DNA from: Adiantum capillus-veneris
Lineage: Eukaryota; Streptophyta; Polypodiopsida; Polypodiales; Pteridaceae
Length of the DNA stretch: 64,000 nt
Assembly: GCA_014529385.2 (NCBI GenBank)
Contig: CM043942.1
Span: 63,135,184-63,199,183, forward strand
Direction: 5' to 3'
The position numbers and the translations under genes are program-made. Positions 21,492-31,275 of this stretch are shown here, one piece after another; position 1 is the stretch's first letter, and the number at the start of each line of letters is the position of its first letter. The notes beneath the pieces were generated by a model. That model was not told where the DNA came from and searched no databases. It worked only from the letters and a program-made list of their open reading frames with translations.

Positions 21492-22370
21492 TTATCCACC
21501 ATTGATATCTTGGTTTGTCTTAGTCAAAATGGTGTGGTTGAGTTTTCTGAGACTTAACTCTTCATTGCTTGATTGGTTTTCCAGTTTGCTGAGAAGATAA
21601 GTGCTCCTTTCTCTTCCAAATCCATTTCGTGTTAGGTTCCTTGCTCGGAGATGCTTGTCTCTATGTTTTGAACCTTGGAACAGTCTTTGGCATTGCCGAT
21701 GATGTTTTGGGCACCTAGATTTGAATTGGCTTGTCCTTAAGTTGTGCTTTTGATACCCAAATTTTCTTGACTCTTTGCATGCTACTTGTAGCATTTACTT
21801 GTCGATAGGATGGAGAAGATTGATTATTTTGTGGTTTGCTTTGCTGGTAATTGCCATCCATTCCTTCTTGCTTGGTGCAATTGGAACAATGAGTTGTCCG
21901 CCTTTAGGTGATAGCTTGAGTTGATTGGTATCCCAATCTGGTACTGCCTTGTATTTTCACATCCAAGAAATTCCAAGAATCATTGTCTCATTCATGTGTT
22001 CATCTGGTAAGCATACAAACTGATGAGGACATGAACATCCATGTACTATCACATTCAAATCCAATGTTGGTGTTGGGTTCTTGTTGCATCCTTTGATAGT
22101 CGCTATTCTTGCTATCAAAGGCTGACTTGTTGCTTTCTTGTACGTAGAATAACTGACTGCATTTACTCTAGCTCCCATATCAACCAATGCATTTGTGCTA
22201 TGGTTGTTGAGCTATACTTTGATGCGAAGGTCCTTTCCATCTAACCATTCATCATCTGTTGACACTACATCTTTCTGCAATTCCCATTGTCGGTCATCTA
22301 TTTCCAGAGTGTTGATGGGAATAGGTGTTTGTTGATTTTTGAGAGCAGCTTTCCTTTTGAGTACCCGAAG
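21492..22370 (-). pseudogene. Second retropepsin-like frame, 3' of the gypsy integrase
   Basis: Downstream (in transcription) of the integrase end at 22,407, a - strand frame continues with few stops. It reads LVDMGARVNAVSYSTY (catalytic DTG replaced by DMG), a beta-rich middle, and ETMILGISWM, the ILG block typical of retropepsins (21,957-22,260). A further basic, glutamine- and lysine-rich frame follows (21,492-21,794). Gypsy proteases normally lie upstream of reverse transcriptase, and this element has one there (32.4-33.0 kb). So this is either an extra ORF of the element or the remnant of a second element in the same orientation. Confidence 0.55.
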
Positions 22371-22406
22371 CCGATCTTCCTCCTGGGATTCATCAATAAC
22401 TTACTA

Positions 22407-23087
22407 TCATTTTATCTTTCTTTTCTTGGCTGCATGCATTCTTTCTAGCAATTTATTGGTTAGTGGCAAATTGTACTTCTTTAAACGACATCCACTAATC
22501 CAATTAGCCATTGGTTTATCATCTAGGGTGGATAACTTAACTGCTCCACTTGGAGATACGTCTTCAATGATACACGATCCATTTCCATTTTTCTTAAACT
22601 TGGGAATGTGTTGCTTAAGGGAATAGAATAAAACTAAGTCCCCCTTTTTGAAGATTTTTGTAATTAGATGGGAATCAAAAAAATGTTTTTGTTTTAACTT
22701 TTGTGAATAGATGTGAGCTACAACATTTAGCCTTTGGTCATCTAGCTTCTCTAAATCTTCAAGTCTCTCTAACAATTCATGTCCAGTCCACTCAACATCC
22801 TTAGCTACCCTTAGTGTCGGCAATAGAAACTCTATTGGCTGTATGGCATCAAGACCATAAACAAGGTTAAAGGGTGTAGCATTTAAAGATATTTTGAATG
22901 ACACTCGATAAGTGCATATAGCAGCATAGAGATTCATTTCCCAGTATGTCCTTCATGAACTAATCACTTTAGTCAATACCGAGCTAAGAGTTTTATTCGT
23001 ATGCTCAACTTGTGCATTTGCTTGTGGGTGATAGGGAGATGATTTGTTATGGATGACCATAAATTCATTAAACACATACTCAATTAC
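22407..23087 (-). pseudogene. int: gypsy integrase, C-terminal half
   Basis: The frame resumes exactly at the copia insertion with IEYVFNEFMVIHNKSSPYHPQANAQVEHTNK, which contains the glutamate of the DDE triad (in QVEHTNK). One stop follows at about 22,953. The next frame (22,407-22,937) has the integrase tail, including TPFNLVYGLDAIQPIEF, RLEDLEKLDDQR and the GDLVLFYS block of the C-terminal DNA-binding domain. Integrase inserts the cDNA into the chromosome. This copy is dead twice over, by the insertion and by the stop. Confidence 0.9.
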
Positions 23088-23314
23088 TGTTGGAACTAGG
23101 GTTGCAGAGAAACACACACAGCTTGGAGAAGACGAAGGAAGATCAAGGCACACAAAAAAGAGTGTGTTACTTAGTGTGCAATGGAAAGATAGATAGCCCT
23201 AGAGTGATGGGCATATATACAATGCTCGGGTGAGAAAACCTCCTAAAGAGGGAAAAAATGCCCCGACTGTCCTAATGTGTTCACACACATCACTACCACA
23301 TGTATATGGTAACA
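23088..23314 (-). repeat. copia-2 3' LTR, 227 bp
   Basis: Starts TGTTGGAACTAGGG and ends GGTAACA on the + strand. Compared with the right LTR it lacks 11 bp within an inverted repeat, which removes most of one hairpin arm. Confidence 0.95.
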
Positions 23315-23389
23315 AATCCCCCCTGCAGTGATGCGGTGAACGAGAGCTGGCACATGAATAAAGGGAAGTGCCATGCCCTGAGGACATGA

Positions 23390-23875
23390 TTAGTCCACAA
23401 AGGGGAGTAAGCCCAAAGCTTTGCGGAAAGCTTCAAGCTTCTCACGAGACAATGCCTTTGTGAAAAGATCTGCAAGGTTGTCCTGTGTTGGCACATAAGC
23501 CAAGCTGATCTCTCCTGCTGAGAGTCTCTCTCTGACATAGTGGTAATGCACCTCAATGTGCTTTGTGCGAGCATGAAAAATTGGGTTCCTTGCAACTGCC
23601 AATGCGCTCTGACTGTCAGTGTAGATAGTGTTGGCAGTGTCTTGTCCAACACCCAAATCAACCATAAGGTGTCTGAGCCATACACACTCAAACGTATCTG
23701 TGAAGACTGCCCTGTACTCAGCCTGACAACTCGAAGTGGCCACAATAGGTTGCTTCTTGCTCAACCATGATATACATGAATTGCCAAGCATGAAACAAAA
23801 ACCACTTGTGGACACTCGCATGTCAAAACAACCAGCCCAATCTGAGGCCGAAAAAGCATGTAAGTCTGGTGGCAA
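23390..23875 (-). pseudogene. rnh: copia-2 RNase H domain
   Basis: A 161-codon frame with SASDWAGCFD at the start (the first catalytic Asp), then SSCQAEYRAVF (catalytic Glu), IYTDSQSALAVARNP (catalytic Asp) and the AREHYHYVRE-like and ADLFTKAL blocks that end copia polyproteins. RNase H removes the RNA strand during reverse transcription. The domain itself is open, but it is separated from the reverse transcriptase by stops. Confidence 0.93.
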
Positions 23876-23947
23876 TGATCAACCCTTGCGATAAAACAAG
23901 CCAAGAAGTAAAGTGCCACTAAGGTAGCGAAAAATCCTCTTGACAGC

Positions 23948-25038
23948 CTACCAATGCTTAAACCATAGGCTATGCATAAATCTGTTGACCTGTGAGACTA
24001 CAAACTGAATATCCGGCCTTCTGTTGCATACATAAATGAGGCAGCCAACAACAGTTTGGTAAAGAGTGACATCAGCAGGATTTCCAGCATCATGTAGACT
24101 CAACTTCAAACCTGTTTCCATGGGAGTGGCAATAGGTTTGCAATCCTCAAGTCCAAACTTACATAGCAATGTCGCTATGTAACTTTTCTGACACAAGGCA
24201 ATACCACCATCACACTGCTTAAACTATATACCCAAGTAATGATACAACAGCCCCAAATCTTTCATCTTGAAAGTAGCATTCAAATCAGCCTTAAATTCAG
24301 CAACATGTCTTTCATTTGGTCCAACGATCAGCAAATCATCGACATAAAGAACCACAATGAGAAGTACATCACCCTCACGCTTTACATACAATGTGCTTTC
24401 TGTTGGACTGTTACGAAAGCCTTGTTTGACCAAATGAGTGTCAGCTTTCTCATACCAAGCACGAGGAGATTGATTCAACCCATACAAAGCCTTCTTACAT
24501 CTGCACACTTTGTCCTCTTGTCCTTTTATGAAAAAACCGCAAGGCTGCGTTACATAAACTTCCTCACATATGTCAGCATTCAAGAAAGCAGTAACAATGT
24601 CTGATTGATGTACATCCCAACCAAAATGAGCTACCAATGCACATAGAAAACACACAGTAGTCATCCGACAAGTGGGAGCAAAAGTCTCTTCATAATCTAT
24701 GCCTTTTGCTGTGCATAACCCTTTGCAACAAGTTGATCCTTATGGCAATCGATCTCACCATCCGGCTTGCGTTTCAACTTGTAAACCCACTTTGTACCAA
24801 TGGCCTTTTTGTCGAGGGGCAAATCACATAAAGTCCATGTGTTATTTTCTATAAGTGCATCATATTCTGATTGCATGGAAGCCATCCAATTTTTTGAATT
24901 CTGTGCTTCATCAAAAGATAGAGACTCCTCAACATCATGTAAGCTAGACACGCCAAACATAACAATCTGATGCATAAGATGCAAGGCGAGAGCCTGAACG
25001 AGTTCGACTAGACAAAGGTGTATCCAATTTACTGTCAC
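23948..25038 (-). pseudogene. rt: copia-2 reverse transcriptase, three frames
   Basis: In transcription order: 24,697-25,038 has NSKNWMASMQSEYDAL and IGTKWVYKLK, the usual start of copia RT. 24,224-24,664 has the first catalytic block (DVHQSDIVTAFLNADI), YGLNQSPRAWYEK and YVDDLLIVG with the two catalytic Asp. 23,948-24,196 has the thumb and connection (IATPMETGLKLS, RRPDIQFVVSQVNRFM). Breaks between the three pieces are stops or single frameshifts, so no functional enzyme can be made. Confidence 0.93.
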
Positions 25039-25330
25039 ACAAAGTGTGCACCAGCCATTTTGTCATACCTCTAGCCTGCTCATTTTCAGCCCTTTCCTCA
25101 TCAAATACATCATGTACATCTGCATCAATAATAGGCTGATCTATAACATTTTTAGAAACCCCCATAGGCTGCACATTTGACTCATTGGAACTTACATTCG
25201 TATTTCCACCACTGAAAAGAGGCAACAAAGTGTCATAAATGTCTTGTGAGCTTACATTACTGTCTCTAGTACATGACAACAAGGGCTGAACAGAATCTTC
25301 CACAAACACTACATCCGTGAAACCAGACAT
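24944..25330 (-). pseudogene. copia-2 integrase-RT linker
   Basis: Starting with FTDVVFVEDSVQP, the DVVFxE motif that follows the copia integrase core, then a low-complexity linker up to the reverse transcriptase. The frame is in phase with the integrase tail across the MITE-like insertion (456 bp between equivalent codon positions, a multiple of three). Confidence 0.85.
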
Positions 25331-25787
25331 TAGGAAAATTTTGAACTCATTTTTGGGCCTTTTAAGAGTGCCACATCATCAAAGTTGTACAAAAGAAAGC
25401 AACCCGATAGACCCCTCTAAATATTGCTTAGAACCCCATGATATGACCTACCATTGGAAAGTTCTTGAAAAATGGATTCTAAAGAGCCAAGGTCCGAAAA
25501 GTTTGGATGACTTCTATGAAAGTTATGCCATTTTTTTTCAATCAGCTAGGTTTTGTTATCGTTACGGTAATCTAAAATTACCTTTTTCTAGATCTACACG
25601 AAGGCAATGTCCGATACATGCATGCTATATATCAATAGATAGCATTTGAAGAGTAGATTCTAAATATCCAACCTCCGACAAGTTTGGATCTTATTTGCAA
25701 AAAATTTACCGATCCCCACTTTTTGAAAGCTATGCCACATCAACAATTCTTACAAGGCCCATTTTTGAGTCCAAACTTTTCCTAATG
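25328..25787. mobile_element. MITE-like element, 460 bp, inside copia-2
   Basis: The insert separates KRII from VVFVED in the copia integrase tail, where relatives have no gap. Its ends are inverted repeats of about 40 bp starting CATTAGGAAAA, including GGGCCTT; they match each other at roughly 80 percent. It has no coding capacity of its own. The same ends occur at 38,507-38,981 and, on one side, at 17,601. Target duplication is uncertain: TA lies just inside CATTAGG on both sides, but the inverted symmetry runs past it. Confidence 0.82.
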
Positions 25788-26131
25788 ATACGTTTTGTTT
25801 GCGGATGATACAACCTGTAACCTTTGCTTTCAGCACTATAACCAACAAAAATACATTTGACAGCCTTATCATTCAATTTTATGCGCTATGTTTGTGGCAC
25901 CAAAGCATATGCCAAACAGCCAAAAACACGCATGTGCTCAATAGAAGGCTTTCTATCATGCCATGCTTCATATGGAGTAATAGACTGCAAAGCTTTCGTA
26001 GGACACCTATTTAGTACATAAGTGGCACACATGATGGCCTCAAGCCAAAAAGAATGTGGCAAAGCTTGACTTTTGACCAATGCATCATGCCATTTCCGTA
26101 AGTGACCTGTTTTTCCTCTCAGCAACGCCAT
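25788..26131 (-). pseudogene. int: copia-2 integrase tail
   Basis: Reads SFWLEAIMCATYVLNRCP and HMRVFGCLAYALVPQT, then after an in-frame TAG continues with KCIFVGYSAESKGYRLYHP, the well-known C-terminal copia integrase motif, up to the MITE-like insertion. The upstream junction with the core is a frameshift near 26,100. Confidence 0.92.
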
Positions 26132-27065
26132 TTTGCTGAGGTGTATAAGGCACTGTACATTGGTGTTTTATACCACGACTAGCCAGAAATGCATTGAATT
26201 CATGAGACATGTACTCCCCCCCTCGATCGGAACGGAGGGTGCCCATAGTACATTTTGAGACATTTTCAGCCATAGCCAGAAATTGTTTGAAGCACATAAA
26301 AACTTCGGACTTCGCTTTAAGCGGAAAGACCCATGCATGCCTGGAGGAATCATCAATGAAATTCACAAAGTAAAGGTAATTTCCCAAGGACGGAGTTTGC
26401 ATGGACCCACAAACATCACTATGCACAAGTTGCAACCTGCATGTGGCCCAAACTGAACCATCCTTTGGAAACTTAGAACGCTGCATCTTACACAAAATAC
26501 AGCCTTCACAAACATGTTTGACAGGTGCTTCAAGAGGCGGCAAAGAAGCAACCATATCAGATTTCTGCAAACGCAGCAAATTGGCAAAATTCAGATGACC
26601 AAAACGTGCATGCCAAAGTTTTGCATCTGAAATAGCCCTTGAATCTGCAACTGCATTTGCAAGATTTTGTCCACACTTGTCATACAAAGTGAGCTTATAT
26701 AGCCCACGGCACAAAAGCCCTGATGCAACGATTTCATCACGAAAATTGAGATCATGAACTGTACATCTGTCATCCACAAATTTGACTACAAGTCTAAGTC
26801 TAGCAAGCGCAGACACAGACAAAAGATTCTTGTTGATCCCAAGTACATAAAGTGCATCAACAAGTGTGGAGGAACTGCCATTTACAGCAATAAGCACAAT
26901 CTTTCCAACTCCCTGAACCGGATAAGAGGCATTGTTGGCACAAGTGACTGAATTCCCATGAGGGACAAACTTGAGAGAGGTGAACAATTCACGATGTGAG
27001 GTAATGTGCTTTGTAGCACCACTGTCGAAATACCACACATGTGATCTGCAGCAACTGACAAGCAT
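26085..27065 (-). pseudogene. int: copia-2 protease and integrase core
   Basis: The 326-codon frame starts near the copia protease site (WYFDSGATKHIT, catalytic DSG at about residue 15). It continues with the zinc-binding HARFGHLN...CEGCILCK domain, then the DDE core: VHSDVCGSM (first Asp), LRSDRGGEYMS (second Asp) and NGVAERKNRSL (Glu). All catalytic residues are present. The start Met is internal to a polyprotein and not a true start. Gag joins it in another frame at about 27,060. Confidence 0.94.
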
Positions 27066-28006
27066 GCATCATGAACAACAGGATTGTAAGTGCACTCTGC
27101 GCTAAAATCCCATTTTGCATCAACATCAGCATTACAGTCTCCTTTTATAGAAGACTCAACAATGGCTGCATTTGTAGTGGAACCAGCATTTTCAGTGGAA
27201 CCACCCTCTTTCTTCTTAGCCTCTTTGGCCTTCAACTTAGGACACGACTTGATCAAGTGATCATTAGCTTTACAATAATGGCAACGCATCTTCTTTTTGC
27301 CCTTATCACCCAAATTGCCAGACGAAGTGCTGTCAGTAGAAGCATTGGGAACATAAGTTTTGCCACCCGTCGCAGAAGAACCATAAGAAGTGGTTGTATT
27401 GCTGTTACCACCCTTTCTTTGAGAATCAATAAAAGCCTGTTCAACTGCACGCTGTCTAGTCCTGTTCTTTTTTGGAAAGTGACTCTTTAACAGCAACGTG
27501 CATATTGCATCAAACTTGACAACTTCTGGATTTCCTTGGGTCATAAGTCTCCAAGTACTAGCAAAAGTCTGGTAAGAATCTGGTAAGGCATAAAAAACAG
27601 TCTGTTTTGCAGATGTTGTTGAACAGATGTGAGGAACAATGGTGCGCTTCACAGAAAACGCAATCAATGCGTGAGCCTGCACATCCTTTACATCCCAACG
27701 AGATTGTTCTGCCGTAGGCAAAACAACTCTAATAGCATCAATCCTTGCAGCAAGACCTACAACATCCTCAACATCGCTTGCATCCTTAGAAACAGGACGT
27801 ACATCAATGCCCTGTACAATATTCCAGACGCCCTTTGACACAAGAACGTGTTCCATCATATAAGCCCACATAGGGTAATTGTCCCTATCCAACCTGTCCT
27901 CAACAGCAAACATCTTGAAGACATATGTGTTGTTGTCAACCATGGTAAATGCTGCACCTGATGTGAAAACTGTCCGAAAATAGGAGAAATGGAGCGGGAA
28001 CAACAC
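26882..28006 (-). pseudogene. gag: copia-2 gag
   Basis: The true beginning is probably the MVDNNTYVF methionine about 22 codons in, some 350 bp from the primer site. The copia gag fold is shown by DRLDRDNYPMWAYMMEHVLVSKGVW and the helices after it, ending with a basic stretch and the knuckle CHYCKANDHLIKSC (C-x2-C-x4-H-x4-C, near residue 240). The last about 50 codons of the open frame are an out-of-phase overlap with protease. Gag forms the virus-like particle. Confidence 0.93.
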
Positions 28007-28290
28007 GTGCTATATAGCACAAACCGTAGAAGATTGTAAGGCACCTATTATGTAGAAAACGGCACTGACAGAAATTCTACACAAAATGATGAAATTGCCT
28101 GTGCAAACCTGTCTACAGTGGAAACGGAGGTTGAAATGAGCCCGAATCAGAAATCTGAGCAGACTAAGCTCTATGAGTCGTCCTAAAATATTTGTCGACC
28201 TATAAAAGCTCGCCAAACCTCACTCTAATCGGAGAAAGTGAGCAGGCGTGTGCTGAGCAGCTGGCGACTAAGCTTGAGAGGACGCAACTT

Positions 28291-28302
28291 GCTCTGATAC
28301 CA
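28291..28302 (-). promoter_or_regulatory. copia-2 primer-binding site, initiator tRNA-Met
   Basis: The - strand reads TGGTATCAGAGC, the exact complement of the 3' end of plant initiator tRNA-Met, two bases inside the 5' LTR. Confidence 0.95.
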
Positions 28303-28304
28303 AT

Positions 28305-28542
28305 TGTTGGAACTAGGGTTGCAGAGAAACGCACACAGCTTAGAGAAGACAAAGGAAGCTCAAGGCACACAAAAGAGAGTGTGTTACTTAGTGTGCAATG
28401 GAAAGATAGATAGCCCTAGAGTGATGGGCGTATATACAATGCTCGAGGGAAAAGACCTCCTAAAGAGGGAAAAAATGCCCCAACGGTCCTAATGTGGTAG
28501 TGACGTGTTCACACACGTCACTACCACATGTATATGGTAACA
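28305..28542 (-). repeat. copia-2 5' LTR, 238 bp
   Basis: Matches the left LTR end to end with about 94 percent identity by eye. It holds an intact perfect inverted repeat (arms 28,493-28,507 and 28,514-28,528, 6-base loop) close to its U3 end. Confidence 0.95.
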
Positions 28543-28547
28543 ATTAC

Positions 28548-29543
28548 CTCATTGAGGAAATGAGTTCCTCTATCACTGAAAATTTCTATTGGTAGTCCAT
28601 ATCTTGTTAATACATACTCATATAAGAATGCGGCAGTGGTTCTGGCATCATTCATTTGAGTTGCTTTAGTCTCCGCCCACTTGGTCAAATAGTCCATAGC
28701 TACAATGATATATTGAGCTTGGGTTCTATAAGCAGGTGGATGTATTGGCCCAACAAAGTCTATACCCCATTTTGCGAAAGCTCTATCTCCCATCATTGGT
28801 CTTAAGGGCATGCTATCTACTCGTGTTGGCATTTTTGCTCACGGACAAGAATCACATTTTGGAACATATTCCTTGGCATCTGCAAAAATTGTTGGACACC
28901 GTATGCCTATCATTAAGATTTCTCTTACGGTGGTCTCACTAGAAAAGTGACCTCCAGTTAATCCAGCATGTGCTTGTTCTATAATTGGAATATATTCGTC
29001 TTCATTTGCACAAAGACGAAAATGTTGATCCTTACATCTCCGATACAATTGGTTTCCATTAAGAGCATAGTCTCTTGCTTCAATTTCAATTGCTCTTTGA
29101 CGGCGTTTACTTATATCCTTAGGAAATGTTCGGCTTGTTAAGTAAGTAACTAGATAGTTACTCCACTTAGGAACATGCGACATTTGGAACAATGTTACGT
29201 GAGGTATGGGTGTTTGTTTTTGACATTGAGGACAATCCTTTACAAAAGAGCGAACTTCACTCCTCATAGTTGGCCAATGTACTCCAAGTCTCAAGATCCT
29301 TTGCATAGTTTGGTCTTTTGCAAAGTGAAGTCCTACTATGGTAATATGTGCTTGACTTAGGTATTGGGTTTTTTCTTCAAGATTAATGCATAAGAGCAAT
29401 ATTCTGTCTCTATTTCTTTTGTATAGCCTACCAGCTAGTAATTGATACATAGCCGATTGCTCAATTAATCCAATTGTAATAGAAGTGGTATTTGCGAATC
29501 CACTTGAGCTATGGTCATCAATGATACCATGTTTTCCGACCAT
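28548..29543 (-). pseudogene. int: gypsy integrase, N-terminal half with two zinc-binding domains
   Basis: The frame 28,839-29,543 has two consecutive H2C2-type modules. The first has AHITIVGLHFAKDQT...DCPQCQ, the second AHAGLTGGHFSSETT...KCDSCP, each preceded by a (R/N)(R/Q)LY(K/R)R segment. An in-frame TGA (28,839) is followed by the start of the catalytic core, AKWGIDFVGPIHP (first Asp) and FSDRGTHFLNEV (second Asp), which stops at the copia insertion. Ordinary gypsy integrases have one such module; the extra one lies between RNase H and the normal copy. Confidence 0.9.
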
Positions 29544-29622
29544 CGAGGTATCACTTCCACGGAGAACAGATAGGCATCTGGTAGATCATCGTCTACTCCC
29601 TTATGGTTCCCTTGAAATAATC

Positions 29623-30150
29623 CTAGACAAATGATCTGCTCTTTGATGAGTAGGTGTCCTTTTTTACAACTACAGTGAAATCAAATTCTAGAAGAATGAT
29701 GAACCATCTCACTGTTCTTCGTGTGCTGCATAGCTTGTTGACCAAGTACAATAAGGCTTGGTGGTCCACAAAGAATACAAATTTGTTTGCTAATAGGTAA
29801 TGCCTATACTTTTTTACAGCATAGATCATTCCTAATCTTCCCTTTCTGTGGTGGTATAATTCTTTTCCGCCATGTTTAAATGTCGGCTAGCATAAGAAAT
29901 AGGAAAATCAATTTTCCCATCTCTTGGTTGAGCTAGTATACACCCAATGGAAAAATTGGAAGCATCTACATGTATGTGGAATATCTTATTCCAATCGGGT
30001 GCTTTCAATTTTGGAGCTAAAGTGAGAGCTTTCTTAAGCTTCATGAAGGATTCTTCACACTCATCAGTCCATTCAAAGTGTGTAATCAAGCTATACATGG
30101 GTATTGCAAATTATAGCGTACATGTAAATGAATCGTCTGTAATATCCACA
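29623..30150 (-). pseudogene. rnh: gypsy RNase H domain
   Basis: Two frames. 29,832-30,098 reads FHIHVDASNFSIGCILAQ, the start of the RNase H fold with its first Asp, and ISYASRHLNMAEKNYTTTERE with the catalytic Glu. 29,623-29,829 continues with YAVKKYRHYLLANKFVFFVDHQAL (third catalytic Asp). The two are joined by a frameshift at about 29,830. Confidence 0.92.
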
Positions 30151-30233
30151 ATGTCCCATAAAGGCTTGAATCCCCTTCACTGTTGTTGATCTAGGAAAAT
30201 CAGCAATAACATGAATTTTATCCATATCAATAG

Positions 30234-31046
30234 CTATCCATTTTTAGACACTATATGTCCAAGAAATTTTCCTTGTCTACCCATAAATGTGCACTTTTCA
30301 GGATTTAAGAAAATCCTATAAAGTCCACATTTTTTGAATACCTTTTTGAGGTGTTCAAAATGATCATCCCGGGTTGATGAGTGTACGCATAGATCATCCA
30401 TATAAACTTCCAAGAATTTCCTTAGATACTCTTTAAAAGCATGGCTCATGAATCTTTGAAAGGTGGCAGGAGCATTAGTTAACCCAAAAGGCATAACACA
30501 ATAGGCAAAATTATCCCATTCCGTTGCAAAAGCAGTTTTATGTTGATCTTTTGGGTCAACCAAAAGCTGATTGTATCTCGAAAAGCCATCTAAGAAACTG
30601 TAAGCTTCTTTACCTGCGACTCGTTCTAAAACATGCTCAGTGATGGAAGAGAAAAGTTGTCTCTAATGGTAGCTGCATTCACTTTCTTGAGGTTGACATA
30701 CACTCATAATTTTTCCTTTTTCTTGGATACTACCACAATTGCACACCCAATCTGCGTGTTCGATTTCATAAATGAATTCAGCTTCCTTTAATTTTTCAAT
30801 CTCCTCTTTGATATTTCTTGTAAATGTTTCATTATATGTGTATGGCCTTTGTCTACTTGGTTTCACATCATCTCTCATGGGTATGGTATGTTGACAAATT
30901 TCTGGATCAACACCCTTGAGATCTTTGTAAGACCAAGCAAAGATATCTTGGTATTCTTTTAGTAAGTTTAACAAAAGCTCTTCTTCTTCTTCTGTTAGGT
31001 CATTTGCAATGTAGGCTGGTCTAGGCTCTTCTCCTGGTTCAGCCAA
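30234..31046 (-). pseudogene. rt: gypsy reverse transcriptase
   Basis: 30,663-31,046 covers the RT entry, with YQDIFAWSYKDLKGVDPEI and RQRPYTYNETF. A paired frameshift then hides the AIVVV...LKKVNAATIRDNF block. After an in-frame stop at 30,663 the frame 30,234-30,563, open in phase from about 30,660, holds YSFLDGFSRYNQ (first catalytic Asp), VMPFGLTNAPATFQRFM and VYMDDLCVHS (two catalytic Asp). All active-site residues survive but the frame does not. Confidence 0.94.
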
Positions 31047-31275
31047 ATTTATCTTTTTGTGTTTTCAAGCCCTTCGTAGGACTCGCCTTGTTTTCGTAGT
31101 TATCTAACAGGTTGTTTGACTATGATTTCTAGGCTCTTCTCTTGGTTCAGCCAAATTTATCTTTTTTAGGCTCTTCTCCTGTTCAGTCAAATTTACCTTT
31201 TTTGTGTTTTCAAGCCCTTCGTAGGAATCGCCTTGTTTTCGTAGTTCTCTAACACGTTGTTTGACTATGATTTTT
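31022..31275. repeat. Tandem duplication in the gypsy linker
   Basis: The stretch GGCTCTTCTCCTGGTTCAGC...TTTTCAAGCCCTTCGTAGGA...TTGTTTGACTATGATTT occurs at about 31,022-31,125 and again at about 31,168-31,275, with a partial third copy between them. It duplicates part of the coding region just upstream of reverse transcriptase. Confidence 0.8.

Larger units (their letters stand above)
23083..28547 (-). mobile_element. Complete Ty1/copia retrotransposon nested in gypsy integrase
   Basis: Two LTRs (23,088-23,314 and 28,305-28,542) are flanked by a perfect 5-bp duplication ATTAC (23,083-23,087 and 28,543-28,547). The primer site lies just inside the right LTR and a purine run (- strand CAGGGGGGATT at 23,315-23,325) just inside the left one, so transcription runs right to left. 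The interior holds gag, protease, integrase, reverse transcriptase and RNase H in copia order, all with frameshifts. The LTRs differ at about 13 substitutions plus an 11-bp indel, so the insertion is old but younger than its host element. Confidence 0.96.

Noticed and set aside
26401-26598. Several + strand frames within copia-2 and copia-1
   Set aside because: They are shadows of the - strand pol frames and carry no motif.
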